Part shown: piece by piece, positions 16,923 through 26,598 of the stretch | Position numbering within the stretch: the first letter of the stretch is position 1 | Layout of the letters: every line of letters starts with the position of its first letter | Assembly: GCA_001566965.1 (NCBI GenBank) | Contig: LSNW01000008.1 | Span: 1 to 56,715 of the forward strand | Direction: 5' to 3' | DNA: 56,715 nucleotides | Source of the DNA: Methylothermaceae bacteria B42 | Lineage (GTDB): Bacteria > Pseudomonadota > Gammaproteobacteria > Methylococcales > Methylothermaceae | Translations under genes and position numbers: made by a program | Notes under the pieces: generated by a model | Databases searched by the model: none | Told to the model about the DNA's origin: nothing | What the model saw: the letters and a program-made list of their open reading frames with translations, nothing else

Positions 16923-17138
16923 CCCCCTGGGCGGTCTGTTCCGGAAGACGCCGTGAATACTTTCTTGCTGCGCAATCCTGCTGTGCAAGAAAGTCCTGCC
17001 CAAACCTCCCTGTTCGGGCGCTCGCCCGGCTACGAAAGTCCACCGGACTTTCGGTCCGGCTCGCCCCTGTAGGCTTGGCTTTGGCATCCCTGCCAAAAAC
17101 ATTTCCTCCCCAGACCACCCATGGAGCCTTCTTCCGGT
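16923..17138. repeat. Hairpin-rich element D related to element B
   Basis: The 323-base gap 16879-17201 holds no gene. It has ACGCCGTGAATAC (16948-16960) and CCCTGTAGGCT (17065-17075), the same two half-cores that are contiguous in element B (4455-4480), here separated by about 104 bases. The separating stretch has its own hairpins: CTTTCTTGC (16960-16968)/GCAAGAAAG (16985-16993) and CCGGAC (17043-17048)/GTCCGG (17054-17059). GGGCGGTCTG (16929-16938) matches inverted CAGACCACCC (17111-17120) at 9 of 10 bases. Confidence 0.55.
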
Positions 17139-17201
17139 GTGGGCAAGTAATTAATGGGTAGGTCAGTACATTTCTTCGTGTCGGCTAGTGCTTTAACGGG
17201 G

Positions 17202-17606
17202 TTAATTTTGCTCCCATGGCAACCCATGGAACCGCCAGCCACCCAAGGTGCCTCGGTGTTTATTTTCGTCCAGCGGGCCTTCAAAACCCTCTTCGATATT
17301 AACCACCGTCTGATACCCTATCTCGGCCAAAACCTTGCCCGCCTCCAGAGAGCGGTGACCGCTTCGGCACAAAAGAAACACCGGCGTACTCAGATCTGGC
17401 ACATGCTCTTTGACTTGATCGACAAAATGCAGATTAGGCTGCATGGGCAGGCCATCCTTCCAGGGCACCAAAATGGCGCCGATGGGACGGCCGACAAACA
17501 AATGCTCGCAAGTAGTACGCACGTCAATAATGACGCCATCGGGATGGCTTTGCAGAAACTCCCAAACTTGTGGCGGCTTCATATTTTGTACAGTCGTTTC
17601 ACTCAT
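17202..17606 (-). CDS. Rhodanese-like domain protein
   Basis: A 134-residue single rhodanese domain. The active loop is LLCRSGHRSLEAG with the persulfide-forming Cys, preceded by GVIIDVRTTCEHLFVGRPIGAILVPW (the conserved DVR and GHIxGA-type region). Such proteins move sulfur or bind as partners; the substrate is unknown. I place the start at the ATG at 17606, because AAGGAG precedes it at the right distance. The alternative GTG at 17615 overlaps that ribosome site. It follows the methyltransferase by 12 bases and is the last gene of the trkA-trkH-methyltransferase-rhodanese run. Confidence 0.85.
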   Translation of the reverse strand: MSETTVQNMKPPQVWEFLQSHPDGVIIDVRTTCEHLFVGRPIGAILVPWKDGLPMQPNLHFVDQVKEHVPDLSTPVFLLCRSGHRSLEAGKVLAEIGYQTVVNIEEGFEGPLDENKHRGTLGGWRFHGLPWEQN

Positions 17607-17618
17607 TCTTGTCACTCC

Positions 17619-18200
17619 TTACAATGGCTTTTGGCCTACCAGGTAGGCTTCGTTTCTGAATCCTTGAGAAAGGTCACCCAAGCGTCCTTCTTCCCGGTAC
17701 ACCCTGAGGATCACATCGGGAAAAAGGCGCAATAACTCATTTTTTCCTAGCAAATATTCGGGATTGCTCGGCCCAATCTCGGATACCTTTTCCTGGGTAA
17801 ATGTCTGATAAAACAATAATCCGCCGGGTTTTATCGCTTCGAAAATCAACGGGCACAGAAAGCGCTGCAAAAATCGGCTCACAATAATGACATCAAACTT
17901 TGCCTTCGGCCAATCAAAATTTTCAACATCTACGACTTGCGCATCTAAATTTAGGAACCCTTGTTCCTGGCTTTTCTTCCGCAATTTTTTAACTGCCACT
18001 GGGGAAATATCCCACGCCTTGACCTCTAACCCCTTTTTAGCCAAGTAAAGCGCGTTGCCACCCAATCCACACGCAAGATCCAGCACCAAACCTACGGACG
18101 GCAACAAATGCGCATTATCTATTAGGACTTGGGATGGCAGTGGGAATTCAGTGCGGGCGGAATAAATACGGTCCCATTTTTCTGATATGGAGGCTGTCAC
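17619..18200 (-). CDS. SAM-dependent methyltransferase, class I
   Basis: A 193-residue Rossmann-type methyltransferase. VLDLACGLGGNALYLAKKGLEVKAWDISPVAV is the SAM-binding motif I/II. FDVIIVSRFLQRFLCPLIFEAIKPGGLLFYQTF follows, as in the TehB-like group whose members methylate small molecules such as thiols or tellurite. The substrate is not determined. It lies 19 bases downstream of trkH and 12 bases before the rhodanese. A pairing with a rhodanese hints at sulfur-compound chemistry, which is inference. Confidence 0.8.
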   Translation of the reverse strand: MTASISEKWDRIYSARTEFPLPSQVLIDNAHLLPSVGLVLDLACGLGGNALYLAKKGLEVKAWDISPVAVKKLRKKSQEQGFLNLDAQVVDVENFDWPKAKFDVIIVSRFLQRFLCPLIFEAIKPGGLLFYQTFTQEKVSEIGPSNPEYLLGKNELLRLFPDVILRVYREEGRLGDLSQGFRNEAYLVGQKPL

Positions 18201-18219
18201 TAAAAAAACAATGTTTGAT

Positions 18220-19680
18220 TCAGCTCCGCCAATAGGCGGGCGCCAGTAATACCAATAAAGTAAAAATCTCCAACCGGCCCAGTAGCATGGCGAAACAGGC
18301 CAGCCATTTCACCGAATCCGGCATGGTCATAAAACCAGCAGTCACGTTTCCAAGACCCGGACCCAGATTATTCAAACAAGCAGCCACGGCTGAAAACGCG
18401 GTAATCTGATCCAGTCCGACTGCCATCATCAATAGCATGATAATAGCAAAGGAAACCACATAAAGCGCAAAAAACCCCCAAACCGCCTCCACCACCCGGG
18501 TTGGAACCGGCACCCGACTGACTTTAACCGGAATCTCCGCCTGGGGATGAATCAGGCGCAAAATTTCCCGCACTCCTTGCTTGTACAGCAATATCACCCG
18601 GATCACCTTGAGTCCACCAGCCGTTGATCCCGCACAACCCCCAATGAAAGCGCTGAAAAGCAATAGCACTTGCACAAATACCGGCCACCGGCTGTAATCG
18701 GTGCTGGTAAATCCCGAAGTCGTCATGAAAGACACACTTTGAAAAGCCCCCGCGCGAATATTCTCAGCCAGGGACTCGTTGGTTTGCCAAATCAGATAAC
18801 CGCATACCAGCACTGTTGTCACCAGTAGCAATGAGAAATAAACCTTGACCTCGCTGTCTTCCAAATAGATCTTCGTCCCCAAATTGCGAAGCACATCGAA
18901 ATGCAAGGCAAAATTAATCCCGGCAAACATCATAAAAAGGATGGCCAATGCCTCAATCAAAGGGCTTTGAAAGTAGCCAATACTGGCATCATGAGTGGAA
19001 AAACCGCCAATCGCAATGGTGGAATAAGCGTGGCCAATGGCATCGAAAGGCGTCATCCCCGCCCCCCAATAACCGAGAGCACAAAGAATCGTCAATCCCA
19101 AATACACAGCCCACAGCGCCTTGGCGGTTTCGGCAATGCGCGGCGTCAGTTTGTTATCCTTCATGGGGCCCGGGGTTTCGGCACGGTATAACTGCATTCC
19201 CCCGACGTGCAACAAGGGCAACACGGCTACCGCCAGAACCACGATACCCATGCCCCCGAGCCATTGGAGCTGCTGACGGTAATACAAGATGGAAGGCGGC
19301 AGTTGATCCAGTCCGGAAATTACCGTAGCGCCGGTAGTAGTCAAACCGGACAAGGATTCAAACACGGCATTGGTGAATGACATGTGCGGCTTTTCGGAAA
19401 GCGCGAACGGGACAGCGCCCGTCAGTCCCAACACCAGCCAAAGCAGCACCACCACCAAAAAACCATCACGTACCCGAAGCTCCTTGCGGGCATGGCGAAA
19501 AGGCCACCAGAGAAAAACGCCGGCAAAAAGAATAATGACAAATCCGAGTAAAAAAGGACGGGCGGCCCCGTCCGCATAGAATAATGAAACCGCCAAAGGT
19601 GGTATCATTGTGAGGCTAAAAAACATCGCCAAGGCACCGATGATTCTAAGAACCACCCGCACCTGAACCACGACAGTCAA
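18220..19680 (-). CDS. trkH: Trk potassium uptake channel subunit TrkH
   Basis: A 486-residue membrane subunit of the Trk K+ uptake system with about ten hydrophobic segments. The four pore-loop repeats are visible, including SLSGLTTTGATVISGLD, STIAIGGFSTHDAS, FMTTSGFTSTDYS and ACLNNLGPGLGNV, each carrying the filter glycine. It lies one base after the trkA stop, so channel and regulatory subunits are co-expressed. Confidence 0.95.
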   Translation of the reverse strand: MTVVVQVRVVLRIIGALAMFFSLTMIPPLAVSLFYADGAARPFLLGFVIILFAGVFLWWPFRHARKELRVRDGFLVVVLLWLVLGLTGAVPFALSEKPHMSFTNAVFESLSGLTTTGATVISGLDQLPPSILYYRQQLQWLGGMGIVVLAVAVLPLLHVGGMQLYRAETPGPMKDNKLTPRIAETAKALWAVYLGLTILCALGYWGAGMTPFDAIGHAYSTIAIGGFSTHDASIGYFQSPLIEALAILFMMFAGINFALHFDVLRNLGTKIYLEDSEVKVYFSLLLVTTVLVCGYLIWQTNESLAENIRAGAFQSVSFMTTSGFTSTDYSRWPVFVQVLLLFSAFIGGCAGSTAGGLKVIRVILLYKQGVREILRLIHPQAEIPVKVSRVPVPTRVVEAVWGFFALYVVSFAIIMLLMMAVGLDQITAFSAVAACLNNLGPGLGNVTAGFMTMPDSVKWLACFAMLLGRLEIFTLLVLLAPAYWRS

Positions 19681-19681
19681 C

Positions 19682-21058
19682 TCATGCAGCCTCAGCGGGA
19701 ACGAATTGAAAAAGCTTTTCCACGGCGGATATCAAGTTCTTTTCCAGCAGAAACATGATGAGATGATCTTCTTCATGAAGCTGGGTATCATGATGTACTT
19801 GAATCACTTCGTTTCCCCGCACCAATACGCCCGGCACCACGCCAGCCGGCAGATTTAATTGCTCAATCCGGCGCCCCGCGACTCTGGAACGTCCAGGGCA
19901 GCCGTGAACCACGGCTTCAATGGCCTCCGCGGCACCCCGGCGCAATGAATGGACCTGTACCACGTCACCCCGGCGCACATGGCGAAGCAAACTGCCAATG
20001 GTGGCCTGCTGGGGAGAGATCACTAGATCCACCAGATTGCTCTCCACCAAATCCACATAGGCCGGTTTGTTAATCAAGCTGATTACCCGCCCCGCGCCCA
20101 TTTTTTTCGCCAGCATGGAAGACAGAATATTGGCTTCATCGTCGTCGGTGATAGCGCAGAAAACGTCCATATTTTCAATATTCTCATTGAGCAGCAGTTC
20201 CCGGTCGGATGCGTCCCCCACCAGAACCACGGTATTTTCAAGATCATTCGCAATTTTACGGGCGCGAACAGGATTTTTTTCGATCACCTTTACTTGATAG
20301 CGATGCTCCAGCGCCTTGGCCACGCGTTTTCCAATATGGCCGCCGCCAGCAAACATCAAACGCTTGTAATTCTTGTCCTTACCCCTAAGTTCGGTCATGA
20401 CCGCTCTGATTTCATCCTTGGGCGCCATGAAGTAAACTTCATCGCCAGGCTCAATAATCAAATCCCCGGTGGGGATGATTGGCTTGCCGCCCCGAAATAT
20501 GGCCGTGATACGAGCATGAACCTTGGGCATATGCTGATGCAACTCACGAATCCGATGTTTCACCAGCGGCCCCCCTTCCATGGCCTCCACCGAAACCAAA
20601 CGCACCCGGCCACTGGCAAAATCCAGGACCTGAGAAGCGCCAGGATAGCTCAACAACCCGCTGATAAAATCACTGATAATCTGCTCGGGGCTGATTACTA
20701 CATCCACCGCCACTTTGCAGGAACCAAACAATTGAGGATAGCGGGTATATTCGATGGCCCGAATACGAGCGATCTTTTTCGGTACCTTGAACAAGGTGTA
20801 GGCAATCTGGCAAGCCAGCATATTGGTTTCATCGTCGCTGGTCACAGCTATAATCAAATCCGCACTGGCCGCCCCTGCCTTTTCCAAAACCTGGGGGTGG
20901 GCGGCATTGCCGGCCACTGTGGCAATATCAAACCGGTCTTGCAGGTCTCTTAGTATTTCGGGTTTGGTGTCAATAACAACAACATCGTAAGCCTCTTGGG
21001 ATAGGTTGCTTACGACGCTGGTGCCAACTCTACCAGCGCCCAAGACAAGTATTTTCAT
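19682..21058 (-). CDS. trkA: Trk regulatory NAD-binding protein TrkA
   Basis: A 458-residue cytoplasmic gating subunit with two RCK units. The first begins MKILVLGAGRVGTSVVSNL and the second LMFAGGGHIGKRVAKALEH, each with a Rossmann glycine motif followed by a RCK-C part (PTGDLIIEPGDEVYFMAP and HDTQLHEEDHLIMFLLE). It lies directly between ntrX and trkH. The ntrYX-trkAH order with def-fmt-rsmB upstream is conserved in many gammaproteobacteria. Confidence 0.96.
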   Translation of the reverse strand: MKILVLGAGRVGTSVVSNLSQEAYDVVVIDTKPEILRDLQDRFDIATVAGNAAHPQVLEKAGAASADLIIAVTSDDETNMLACQIAYTLFKVPKKIARIRAIEYTRYPQLFGSCKVAVDVVISPEQIISDFISGLLSYPGASQVLDFASGRVRLVSVEAMEGGPLVKHRIRELHQHMPKVHARITAIFRGGKPIIPTGDLIIEPGDEVYFMAPKDEIRAVMTELRGKDKNYKRLMFAGGGHIGKRVAKALEHRYQVKVIEKNPVRARKIANDLENTVVLVGDASDRELLLNENIENMDVFCAITDDDEANILSSMLAKKMGAGRVISLINKPAYVDLVESNLVDLVISPQQATIGSLLRHVRRGDVVQVHSLRRGAAEAIEAVVHGCPGRSRVAGRRIEQLNLPAGVVPGVLVRGNEVIQVHHDTQLHEEDHLIMFLLEKNLISAVEKLFQFVPAEAA

Positions 21059-21067
21059 GGAATTTAA

Positions 21068-22429
21068 TTATCGTTTTTCCTTAAATTTGATGCCTAATGA
21101 ATGAAGCTTGCGGTATAAATGGGTGCGTTCCATACCAATTGCCTGGGATAATCTGGCAACGCTTCCGCCATGCTTATCCAAATGATACTCCAAATAGGCT
21201 TTTTCGAAACGCTCACGGGCTTCTTTCAGTGGCAAATCATAAAATTCCGGCGCTTCCGCGGTATCCCGAGTGACGATTTCTCCCAAGGCGGTTTTGACTT
21301 CATCCAATTCCACCTCTTCGCCACTTCCCAGAATAAGCAATCGATGCACCAGGTTTTTAAGCTCGCGGATATTACCCGGCCAGGCGTAGTTACGCAAGAA
21401 ATTCTGAACCGCCACCGGGAAACGCCGAAAAGTCAGTTTCTCCTGGGTGACAAAGTGGTCCACATAATAATTCAATAGTTCCGGCACATCTTCGCTATGT
21501 TGACGCAGGGGCGGCACCACAAGGGTCACTTCGTTTAAGAGGTAATAAAGATCCTTGCGGAAGTGTCCGGCACTGACCTCCTCTTCCAACGCCCTTCTGG
21601 TGGAAGCCAGCACCCGCACATCCACATTGACCTGTTCGCTCCCCCCAACCCTGAGAAAAGATTGCGACTCCAACGCACTGACCAGACGCAGCTGGGTTTC
21701 TTCATCCATATCCCCCACTTCCTCGAGAAACAACGTACCGCCATGGGCTTGTTCCAACAAACCGCAGTGAACCTTGCCGCCTTCATCCTTGCCAAAGAAT
21801 TCCACCGCCGAATATTCCGGCGCAATCGTGCCCACACCCACGGAAATAAAAGGCCGGTCCCGGCGGGAGCTATTTTTATGAAGATAACGGGCAAAGGTTT
21901 CCTTGCCGGTGCCGGGCTCGCCCACAAACAATACCCGGGTATCATGAGGGGCAAGACGGCGCACCTGATCGCGCAACCTTTCCATGGCAGCGCTCTTCCC
22001 GATGGGTTCAATCAAAGGCATGGGTTCGCTATGGGGCGGCGCTTTCTGAAAACGGCTGGATTCCAGTGCCCGTTCCACGGTAGAAATCAGCTTGGCCATG
22101 GACAGAGGCTTTTCCAGGTAATCGTAAGCGCCCAAGCGGGTGGCTTCCACCGCTGTCTCGACAGTGCCGTGCCCTGACATCATAATCACGGGACAAGGCG
22201 TTGTTCCGCCTTCCACCCATTCTTTCAACAGGCTTACCCCGTCCACGTCCGGCATCCAGATGTCCAACAGCACTAAATCCGGAGTCCGTTGTTGCCAGAA
22301 CTGGCGGGCCTGCTCGGCATTTTCCGCAGTTTCCACCTGGAAACCTTCGTCTTCGAGAATTTCCCGTACCAGTTGGCAAATATCCGGTTCATCATCGACC
22401 ACTAGGATCGTTGCCTCATTCACACCCAT
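21068..22429 (-). CDS. ntrX: NtrX-like response regulator with AAA+ domain lacking GAFTGA
   Basis: A 453-residue response regulator. The receiver domain is residues 7-120 with phospho-acceptor Asp56 (DLVLLDIWMPDVDG). The AAA+ domain has Walker A GEPGTGKE at 170-177 and Walker B GTLFLEEVGD at 231-240. The HTH is C-terminal (GSVARLSQAIGMERTHLYRKL). At 211-222, where sigma-54 activators carry GAFTGA, this protein has FFGKDEGGKVHC, so classical sigma-54 activation is unlikely. It overlaps the end of ntrY by ten bases. I call NtrX from the partner kinase and the HTH; the regulon is unknown. Confidence 0.88.
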   Translation of the reverse strand: MGVNEATILVVDDEPDICQLVREILEDEGFQVETAENAEQARQFWQQRTPDLVLLDIWMPDVDGVSLLKEWVEGGTTPCPVIMMSGHGTVETAVEATRLGAYDYLEKPLSMAKLISTVERALESSRFQKAPPHSEPMPLIEPIGKSAAMERLRDQVRRLAPHDTRVLFVGEPGTGKETFARYLHKNSSRRDRPFISVGVGTIAPEYSAVEFFGKDEGGKVHCGLLEQAHGGTLFLEEVGDMDEETQLRLVSALESQSFLRVGGSEQVNVDVRVLASTRRALEEEVSAGHFRKDLYYLLNEVTLVVPPLRQHSEDVPELLNYYVDHFVTQEKLTFRRFPVAVQNFLRNYAWPGNIRELKNLVHRLLILGSGEEVELDEVKTALGEIVTRDTAEAPEFYDLPLKEARERFEKAYLEYHLDKHGGSVARLSQAIGMERTHLYRKLHSLGIKFKEKR

Positions 22430-24636
22430 TGTCTCCTTTGATTTTCAGCATCAGTTTGCTCCTGACTCGCTTTAGCCGCCGGTAAACGGATCACAAATCT
22501 CGCACCGCCCTTATAGCTGCGATCCAACCGAATCGACCCTCCATGTTCTTCGACAATTTTCTTGACTATCGCCAATCCCAATCCCGTTCCTTTGGATTTT
22601 GTGGTGACATAAGGATCGAAAATATGATCTATCTGCTCCGCCTCCACCCCGGGGCCGTTGTCTTCTAGCACCAGTTCCACCCCGTAAAAATCCTTTTCCT
22701 CTACCGGCCTGCCGGCGATTCGCATGGTAAGGGGCGGATTTCCGGCCTCCAGTGCATTTTTAATGAGATTATGCAACACCTGACGCAATCGCAAGGGATC
22801 GGCGATGAGTTCCGGCAAGTCGGGAGACAGGTCCATTTGGAAGCGAATCCCGGACTGGGGTGGATACAATGCCAGCACTTCATCAATTAGTATAGCCAAA
22901 TCAAGGGGCTGCGGCTGCAGTTTAGGCGGCCTGGCGTATTCGGAAAAAGCGTTTACCATGGCCTTTAGCGCTTCAACTTGTTGGACGATGGTACGGGTGG
23001 AACGTTCCAGCACCACGCCGCTTTGGCCATCGACCTCACTTTCCAACTTATGCTGCAGGCGTTCAGCAGCCAGCTGAATAGGCGTCAGCGGGTTTTTTAT
23101 CTCGTGGGCCAAACGCCGCGCCATTTCGCTCCAGGCGGCATTTTTTTGCGCTTGCACCAAGGCGGTAATGTCATCCACCACCAGAACCGCGCCACTGCGG
23201 CGGCCATCGGCACCAAGCAGCGGACTGCCGCGGCACAGCAACACCTTCACGCCATTGGGGCCGGACAGCACCACTTCTTCCTGCCACTCGTTTTCATATT
23301 CCGATAACTTTTCCTTAATCAGATTTACCAGATCAACCAATTCAGGATTTTCCTCGGCCAAAGCTCGAAGTGGCTTCCCTTTGACCTGGTCAAAATCGAC
23401 TTTCAGGATTTCTTCCGCTGCTTGATTGGCGGTTTTAAGGCGGAGCATTTCATTTAAAGTCAATACGCCAGAAGATAAGTGTCCCAAAACCGTTTCCAGG
23501 TAGGTCCGCTGATCCTCAACTTGACGCCGGGAACGTTCCGCCTCATCCCGGGCCCGGGCCAGGTAGGCTGTCATAGTATTAAATGAACTTACCAAAAAGC
23601 CCATATCGTCTCTTTGCAGGATTGGCAAGCGCTTGTCCAAATTCCCCTGGGCCACTGCCCGCGTACCCTGAACCAGCATTTTCACCGGTGCCACAATCCG
23701 CCGGATACTTAAAAACGCCGCCCACATGGCTGCCAACATACTGACCAATAAAATTAAAGACAGGGTCAAAGAAAAACTGAACTTCAGTGATTGGCGCAGA
23801 TAAACCATTTTCTGATAATGGGCGTAAGCCCCTTCCACTGTCTGAGCCAATTGGTTTATTCGGGGAGGCAAGGGGTACAAAGCCTGTAAAAAAAATGGAT
23901 TTTCGTGCTTGACTGGCACAATGACCCTGACCTGCAGCGTAGGTTTGGATTTCTCATCGACATAAGGTCCTGGCGCGGGATCCAAGCCGACATAACCATT
24001 TCCCTTCTTTGCCTGAGCCAGCAAACTAGAAGGTGGCAAACTGGGAATGATTAACTCAGTACTGGCATTGCTGGTGGCAATAATCCGGCCTTGCTTGCTT
24101 AACAGGGTCAATTCAGAAGCGCCGCCGCGCTCGCGCAGACGGTGGAGTTCGATGGCCAATACGCCTTCGGGAATGCCCTCCAGGGTCTCGGCCATGTCAC
24201 GGGTTTTCTGGAAAAGAATACGCGTTCTTTGATCTAAAGCCGCCTTGCCCAGTTCCAGAGAACTTTCCATGGCCCGGTCGATTTGTACGTCAAACCAACT
24301 GTCGATACTGCGGTGGAGGAATTGCAGAGAGTAATAAAACACGATGGAAGCCGGCGCCATGGCAAGAAACACGAACAGCAATACCATCCTAAGCGCCAAT
24401 CGGGAACCGGCCGCTCGTTTTCGAAATTGCTTGATCAGCCAAAAAATATTGGCCCCAACCAACCCCAAGAGCAAAATACTGCCCAAAATATTGGTCAAGA
24501 GCAGCCAGGAATACATCTCTCCAAGCTTGGAAACGGCTTGGGTCGCTGAACTCATCAGGTGCAAAGGCACCAGGATGATGGCGAACAAAATGAGCACCGA
24601 CAGGCTCAGAGGTGGTTTCAGTCGAAAAGCGGCCAT
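22420..24636 (-). CDS. ntrY: NtrY-like membrane sensor histidine kinase
   Basis: About 738 residues. Three N-terminal hydrophobic segments and a fourth near residue 300 flank a periplasmic domain. A HAMP region (SIRRIVAPVKMLVQGTRAVAQG), a PAS domain (ETVLGHLSSGVLTLNEML), the phosphorylated His in LAHEIKNPLTPIQLAAERL, and an ATPase domain with NLIKNALEAG and TTKSKGTGLGLAIVKK follow in order. This is the NtrY architecture. The frame opens nine codons earlier (24663). I prefer 24636, where the sequence aligns with the usual NtrY N-terminus, but ribosome sites are weak at both. It overlaps the DUF4390 gene upstream. Confidence 0.9.
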   Translation of the reverse strand: MAAFRLKPPLSLSVLILFAIILVPLHLMSSATQAVSKLGEMYSWLLLTNILGSILLLGLVGANIFWLIKQFRKRAAGSRLALRMVLLFVFLAMAPASIVFYYSLQFLHRSIDSWFDVQIDRAMESSLELGKAALDQRTRILFQKTRDMAETLEGIPEGVLAIELHRLRERGGASELTLLSKQGRIIATSNASTELIIPSLPPSSLLAQAKKGNGYVGLDPAPGPYVDEKSKPTLQVRVIVPVKHENPFFLQALYPLPPRINQLAQTVEGAYAHYQKMVYLRQSLKFSFSLTLSLILLVSMLAAMWAAFLSIRRIVAPVKMLVQGTRAVAQGNLDKRLPILQRDDMGFLVSSFNTMTAYLARARDEAERSRRQVEDQRTYLETVLGHLSSGVLTLNEMLRLKTANQAAEEILKVDFDQVKGKPLRALAEENPELVDLVNLIKEKLSEYENEWQEEVVLSGPNGVKVLLCRGSPLLGADGRRSGAVLVVDDITALVQAQKNAAWSEMARRLAHEIKNPLTPIQLAAERLQHKLESEVDGQSGVVLERSTRTIVQQVEALKAMVNAFSEYARPPKLQPQPLDLAILIDEVLALYPPQSGIRFQMDLSPDLPELIADPLRLRQVLHNLIKNALEAGNPPLTMRIAGRPVEEKDFYGVELVLEDNGPGVEAEQIDHIFDPYVTTKSKGTGLGLAIVKKIVEEHGGSIRLDRSYKGGARFVIRLPAAKASQEQTDAENQRRQWV

Positions 24637-25175
24637 TGATATTCTGAGGATTCCAGACGCCATTGAGGCGATAAATAGGCCAAGGGCCTAAGCGCCCAAG
24701 GCAGTTTCTCGATAGCCAGCTTAACGCCTAAGCTGGCATACACTTCATCTTTTGGGGTCAATTTCCTTCGGGGCGCTTTGAGCGGCACTTCCTGCAAAAC
24801 CCCCAATGCATCCAAAGCAGCTTCCAAGGTGCCGAAACTACGCTGAATACGATGGCCTTCATCCACCACTTGATAAGATTGCGCCAGGGGATAATATTGC
24901 AGCCTGAAATGCAAGCGCTTTTGCCATAACACCTCATCCCAAAACCAGTGCCGGGGTTGTAGAATGCGAGCCGTGACCGCCACTGTCAACGGTATGCCGT
25001 GGCGGAGAGCTTCCACAGCGACGGGGCTGAACCGGTAATCGATGCTGGCGCTCAAGGCCAATGCATCGCTTTGCTGGGTTAAGCGGGCTTGCAGCACTTT
25101 AAAGCCGAAGTCAGCCGGGATGGCTGAAGACAACCAAGTAAAAAGAACAATCACGATTACCCGGCGGAAGAACAT
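24618..25175 (-). CDS. DUF4390 family exported protein
   Basis: A 185-residue protein of unknown function with an N-terminal hydrophobic signal (VIVIVLFTWLSSAIPADFG). The family pattern is seen in SIDYRFSPVAVEALRHGIPLTVAVTARI, HFRLQYYPLAQSYQVVD and the final LSPQWRLESSEYQWPLFD. Members are almost always found between rsmB and ntrY, exactly as here, overlapping both neighbours (19 bases each side), which points to co-translation with the signalling pair. A role in presenting a periplasmic signal to NtrY is possible but not shown. Confidence 0.85.
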   Translation of the reverse strand: MFFRRVIVIVLFTWLSSAIPADFGFKVLQARLTQQSDALALSASIDYRFSPVAVEALRHGIPLTVAVTARILQPRHWFWDEVLWQKRLHFRLQYYPLAQSYQVVDEGHRIQRSFGTLEAALDALGVLQEVPLKAPRRKLTPKDEVYASLGVKLAIEKLPWALRPLAYLSPQWRLESSEYQWPLFD

Positions 25176-26461
25176 TTCTTTAATCGCGCATAAAAAAATC
25201 CGTCCATATTATTTTCCCCGGGAAGAATTTGCCTGCCAGGACCTGCTTGCCGTCCCCAGCTTGCATGAATCGTTGCAATTTGTGCATCTGGATGATTTGC
25301 CAGAAATTTAGCTACTTGCCTTTCATTTTCTTCTTTAAAAATTGAGCACGTGGCATACAGCAACACGCCTTCCGGCGCCAGCAATGGCCAGACGGCTTCG
25401 AGAATTTCCCGCTGCAGCTGAACCAAAGCGGCAATATCGCTTTCCCGCCGTAACAGTTTGATATCCGGATGCCGCCGGATAACACCTGTCCCGGAACAAG
25501 GCGCATCCAATAAAATTCTGTCAAATTGATTCCCATCCCACCAATCATTTATTTGGCGGGCATCGGCCGCTTTCAGAACAACTGGCAAAGGTTTTTCCCA
25601 GCGGTCGAAGTGCTCTTGTACTCGCTGCAAACGCGCCCCATCAATATCAAGAGCCACCATCGTTTTCACATCGGGGCAAATTTCCAATAGATGCATGGTT
25701 TTTCCACCTGGCGCCGCACAAACATCCAGAACACGCTGCTGCGGCGCCAGTTGCATCAAAGGCCCGGCCAACTGCGCGGCAGCGTCTTGAACCGACACCC
25801 AACCCAAGGAGAAGCCTGGCAATCGCTGGACCGGTACCGGCTTTTCCAGTATCAGAGCTGAATCCACATCCGCAACCGGGGTAGAAATCAAGCCATGTTG
25901 TTTCAATTTTTCCTGGTAATTATCCCGGCTCGTGACCGCCAAGTTCACTCGAAGGGTCATCGGCGCTTGCTGATTATTTGCCTTAAGAACAGCAACATCA
26001 TCTTCCGGCCAGGATTCGCTGATTTTATGCCGCAACCACTGCGGATGGCTCACCGATGCAACCGGATCTGCGTCCGCTTCTGCTTCCAGCACTTCACGGC
26101 GTCGCAAATAATTTCTCAGCACCGCATTCAAGAGTGCTCTAGCCCATTGCTTGCGGCCAACGGCTGAAACGGTTTCCGACACGGCCGCATGGGGCTTTAC
26201 CCCCATACTCCTAAGCTGATACAGGCCTAGCAAAGCCAACATTTTTATTTCTTTATCCTTGATGGGTTTATGGAGTAGCCGGGATAGAATGAAATCCAGG
26301 CGGTGATACCATCTCACTACCCCGTAACAGGCCGCCTGAACAAATGGCCTTTGCTCGGCGGGCAATGTTTCCAAGATGGACAAAGCGTGAGTCAAGGACT
26401 GCCCTTCCACAATTACACGGGTCAAAATCTGGGCGGTGGCGCAGCGAGTTTGTGCCATCAA
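25157..26461 (-). CDS. rsmB: 16S rRNA (cytosine-967-C5)-methyltransferase
   Basis: A 434-residue RNA m5C methyltransferase. The N-terminal NusB-like domain (residues 1-140, ARALLNAVLRNYLRR) is followed by the SAM domain with VLDVCAAPGGKTMHLLEI and the two catalytic cysteine motifs LLDAPCSGTGVIRRHPD and LLYATCSIFKEENE. Two ATGs in tandem (26461, 26458) are equally possible starts. In most relatives fmt precedes rsmB directly. Here an unrelated plus-strand gene lies between them, so rsmB needs its own promoter in 26462-26598. Confidence 0.95.
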   Translation of the reverse strand: MMAQTRCATAQILTRVIVEGQSLTHALSILETLPAEQRPFVQAACYGVVRWYHRLDFILSRLLHKPIKDKEIKMLALLGLYQLRSMGVKPHAAVSETVSAVGRKQWARALLNAVLRNYLRRREVLEAEADADPVASVSHPQWLRHKISESWPEDDVAVLKANNQQAPMTLRVNLAVTSRDNYQEKLKQHGLISTPVADVDSALILEKPVPVQRLPGFSLGWVSVQDAAAQLAGPLMQLAPQQRVLDVCAAPGGKTMHLLEICPDVKTMVALDIDGARLQRVQEHFDRWEKPLPVVLKAADARQINDWWDGNQFDRILLDAPCSGTGVIRRHPDIKLLRRESDIAALVQLQREILEAVWPLLAPEGVLLYATCSIFKEENERQVAKFLANHPDAQIATIHASWGRQAGPGRQILPGENNMDGFFYARLKKCSSAG

Positions 26462-26598
26462 TAATCCTTGGCTGGTTTAACGGCTACGGCTTCGTTAGAG
26501 TTATAAGGTTTTTTATAAAAAATTTGCTTATGAACCTCGCCCCAGCACATCAATATTACGCTGCCAAATCTTTATGGGCGTTTAGGAAATAAAAACGC

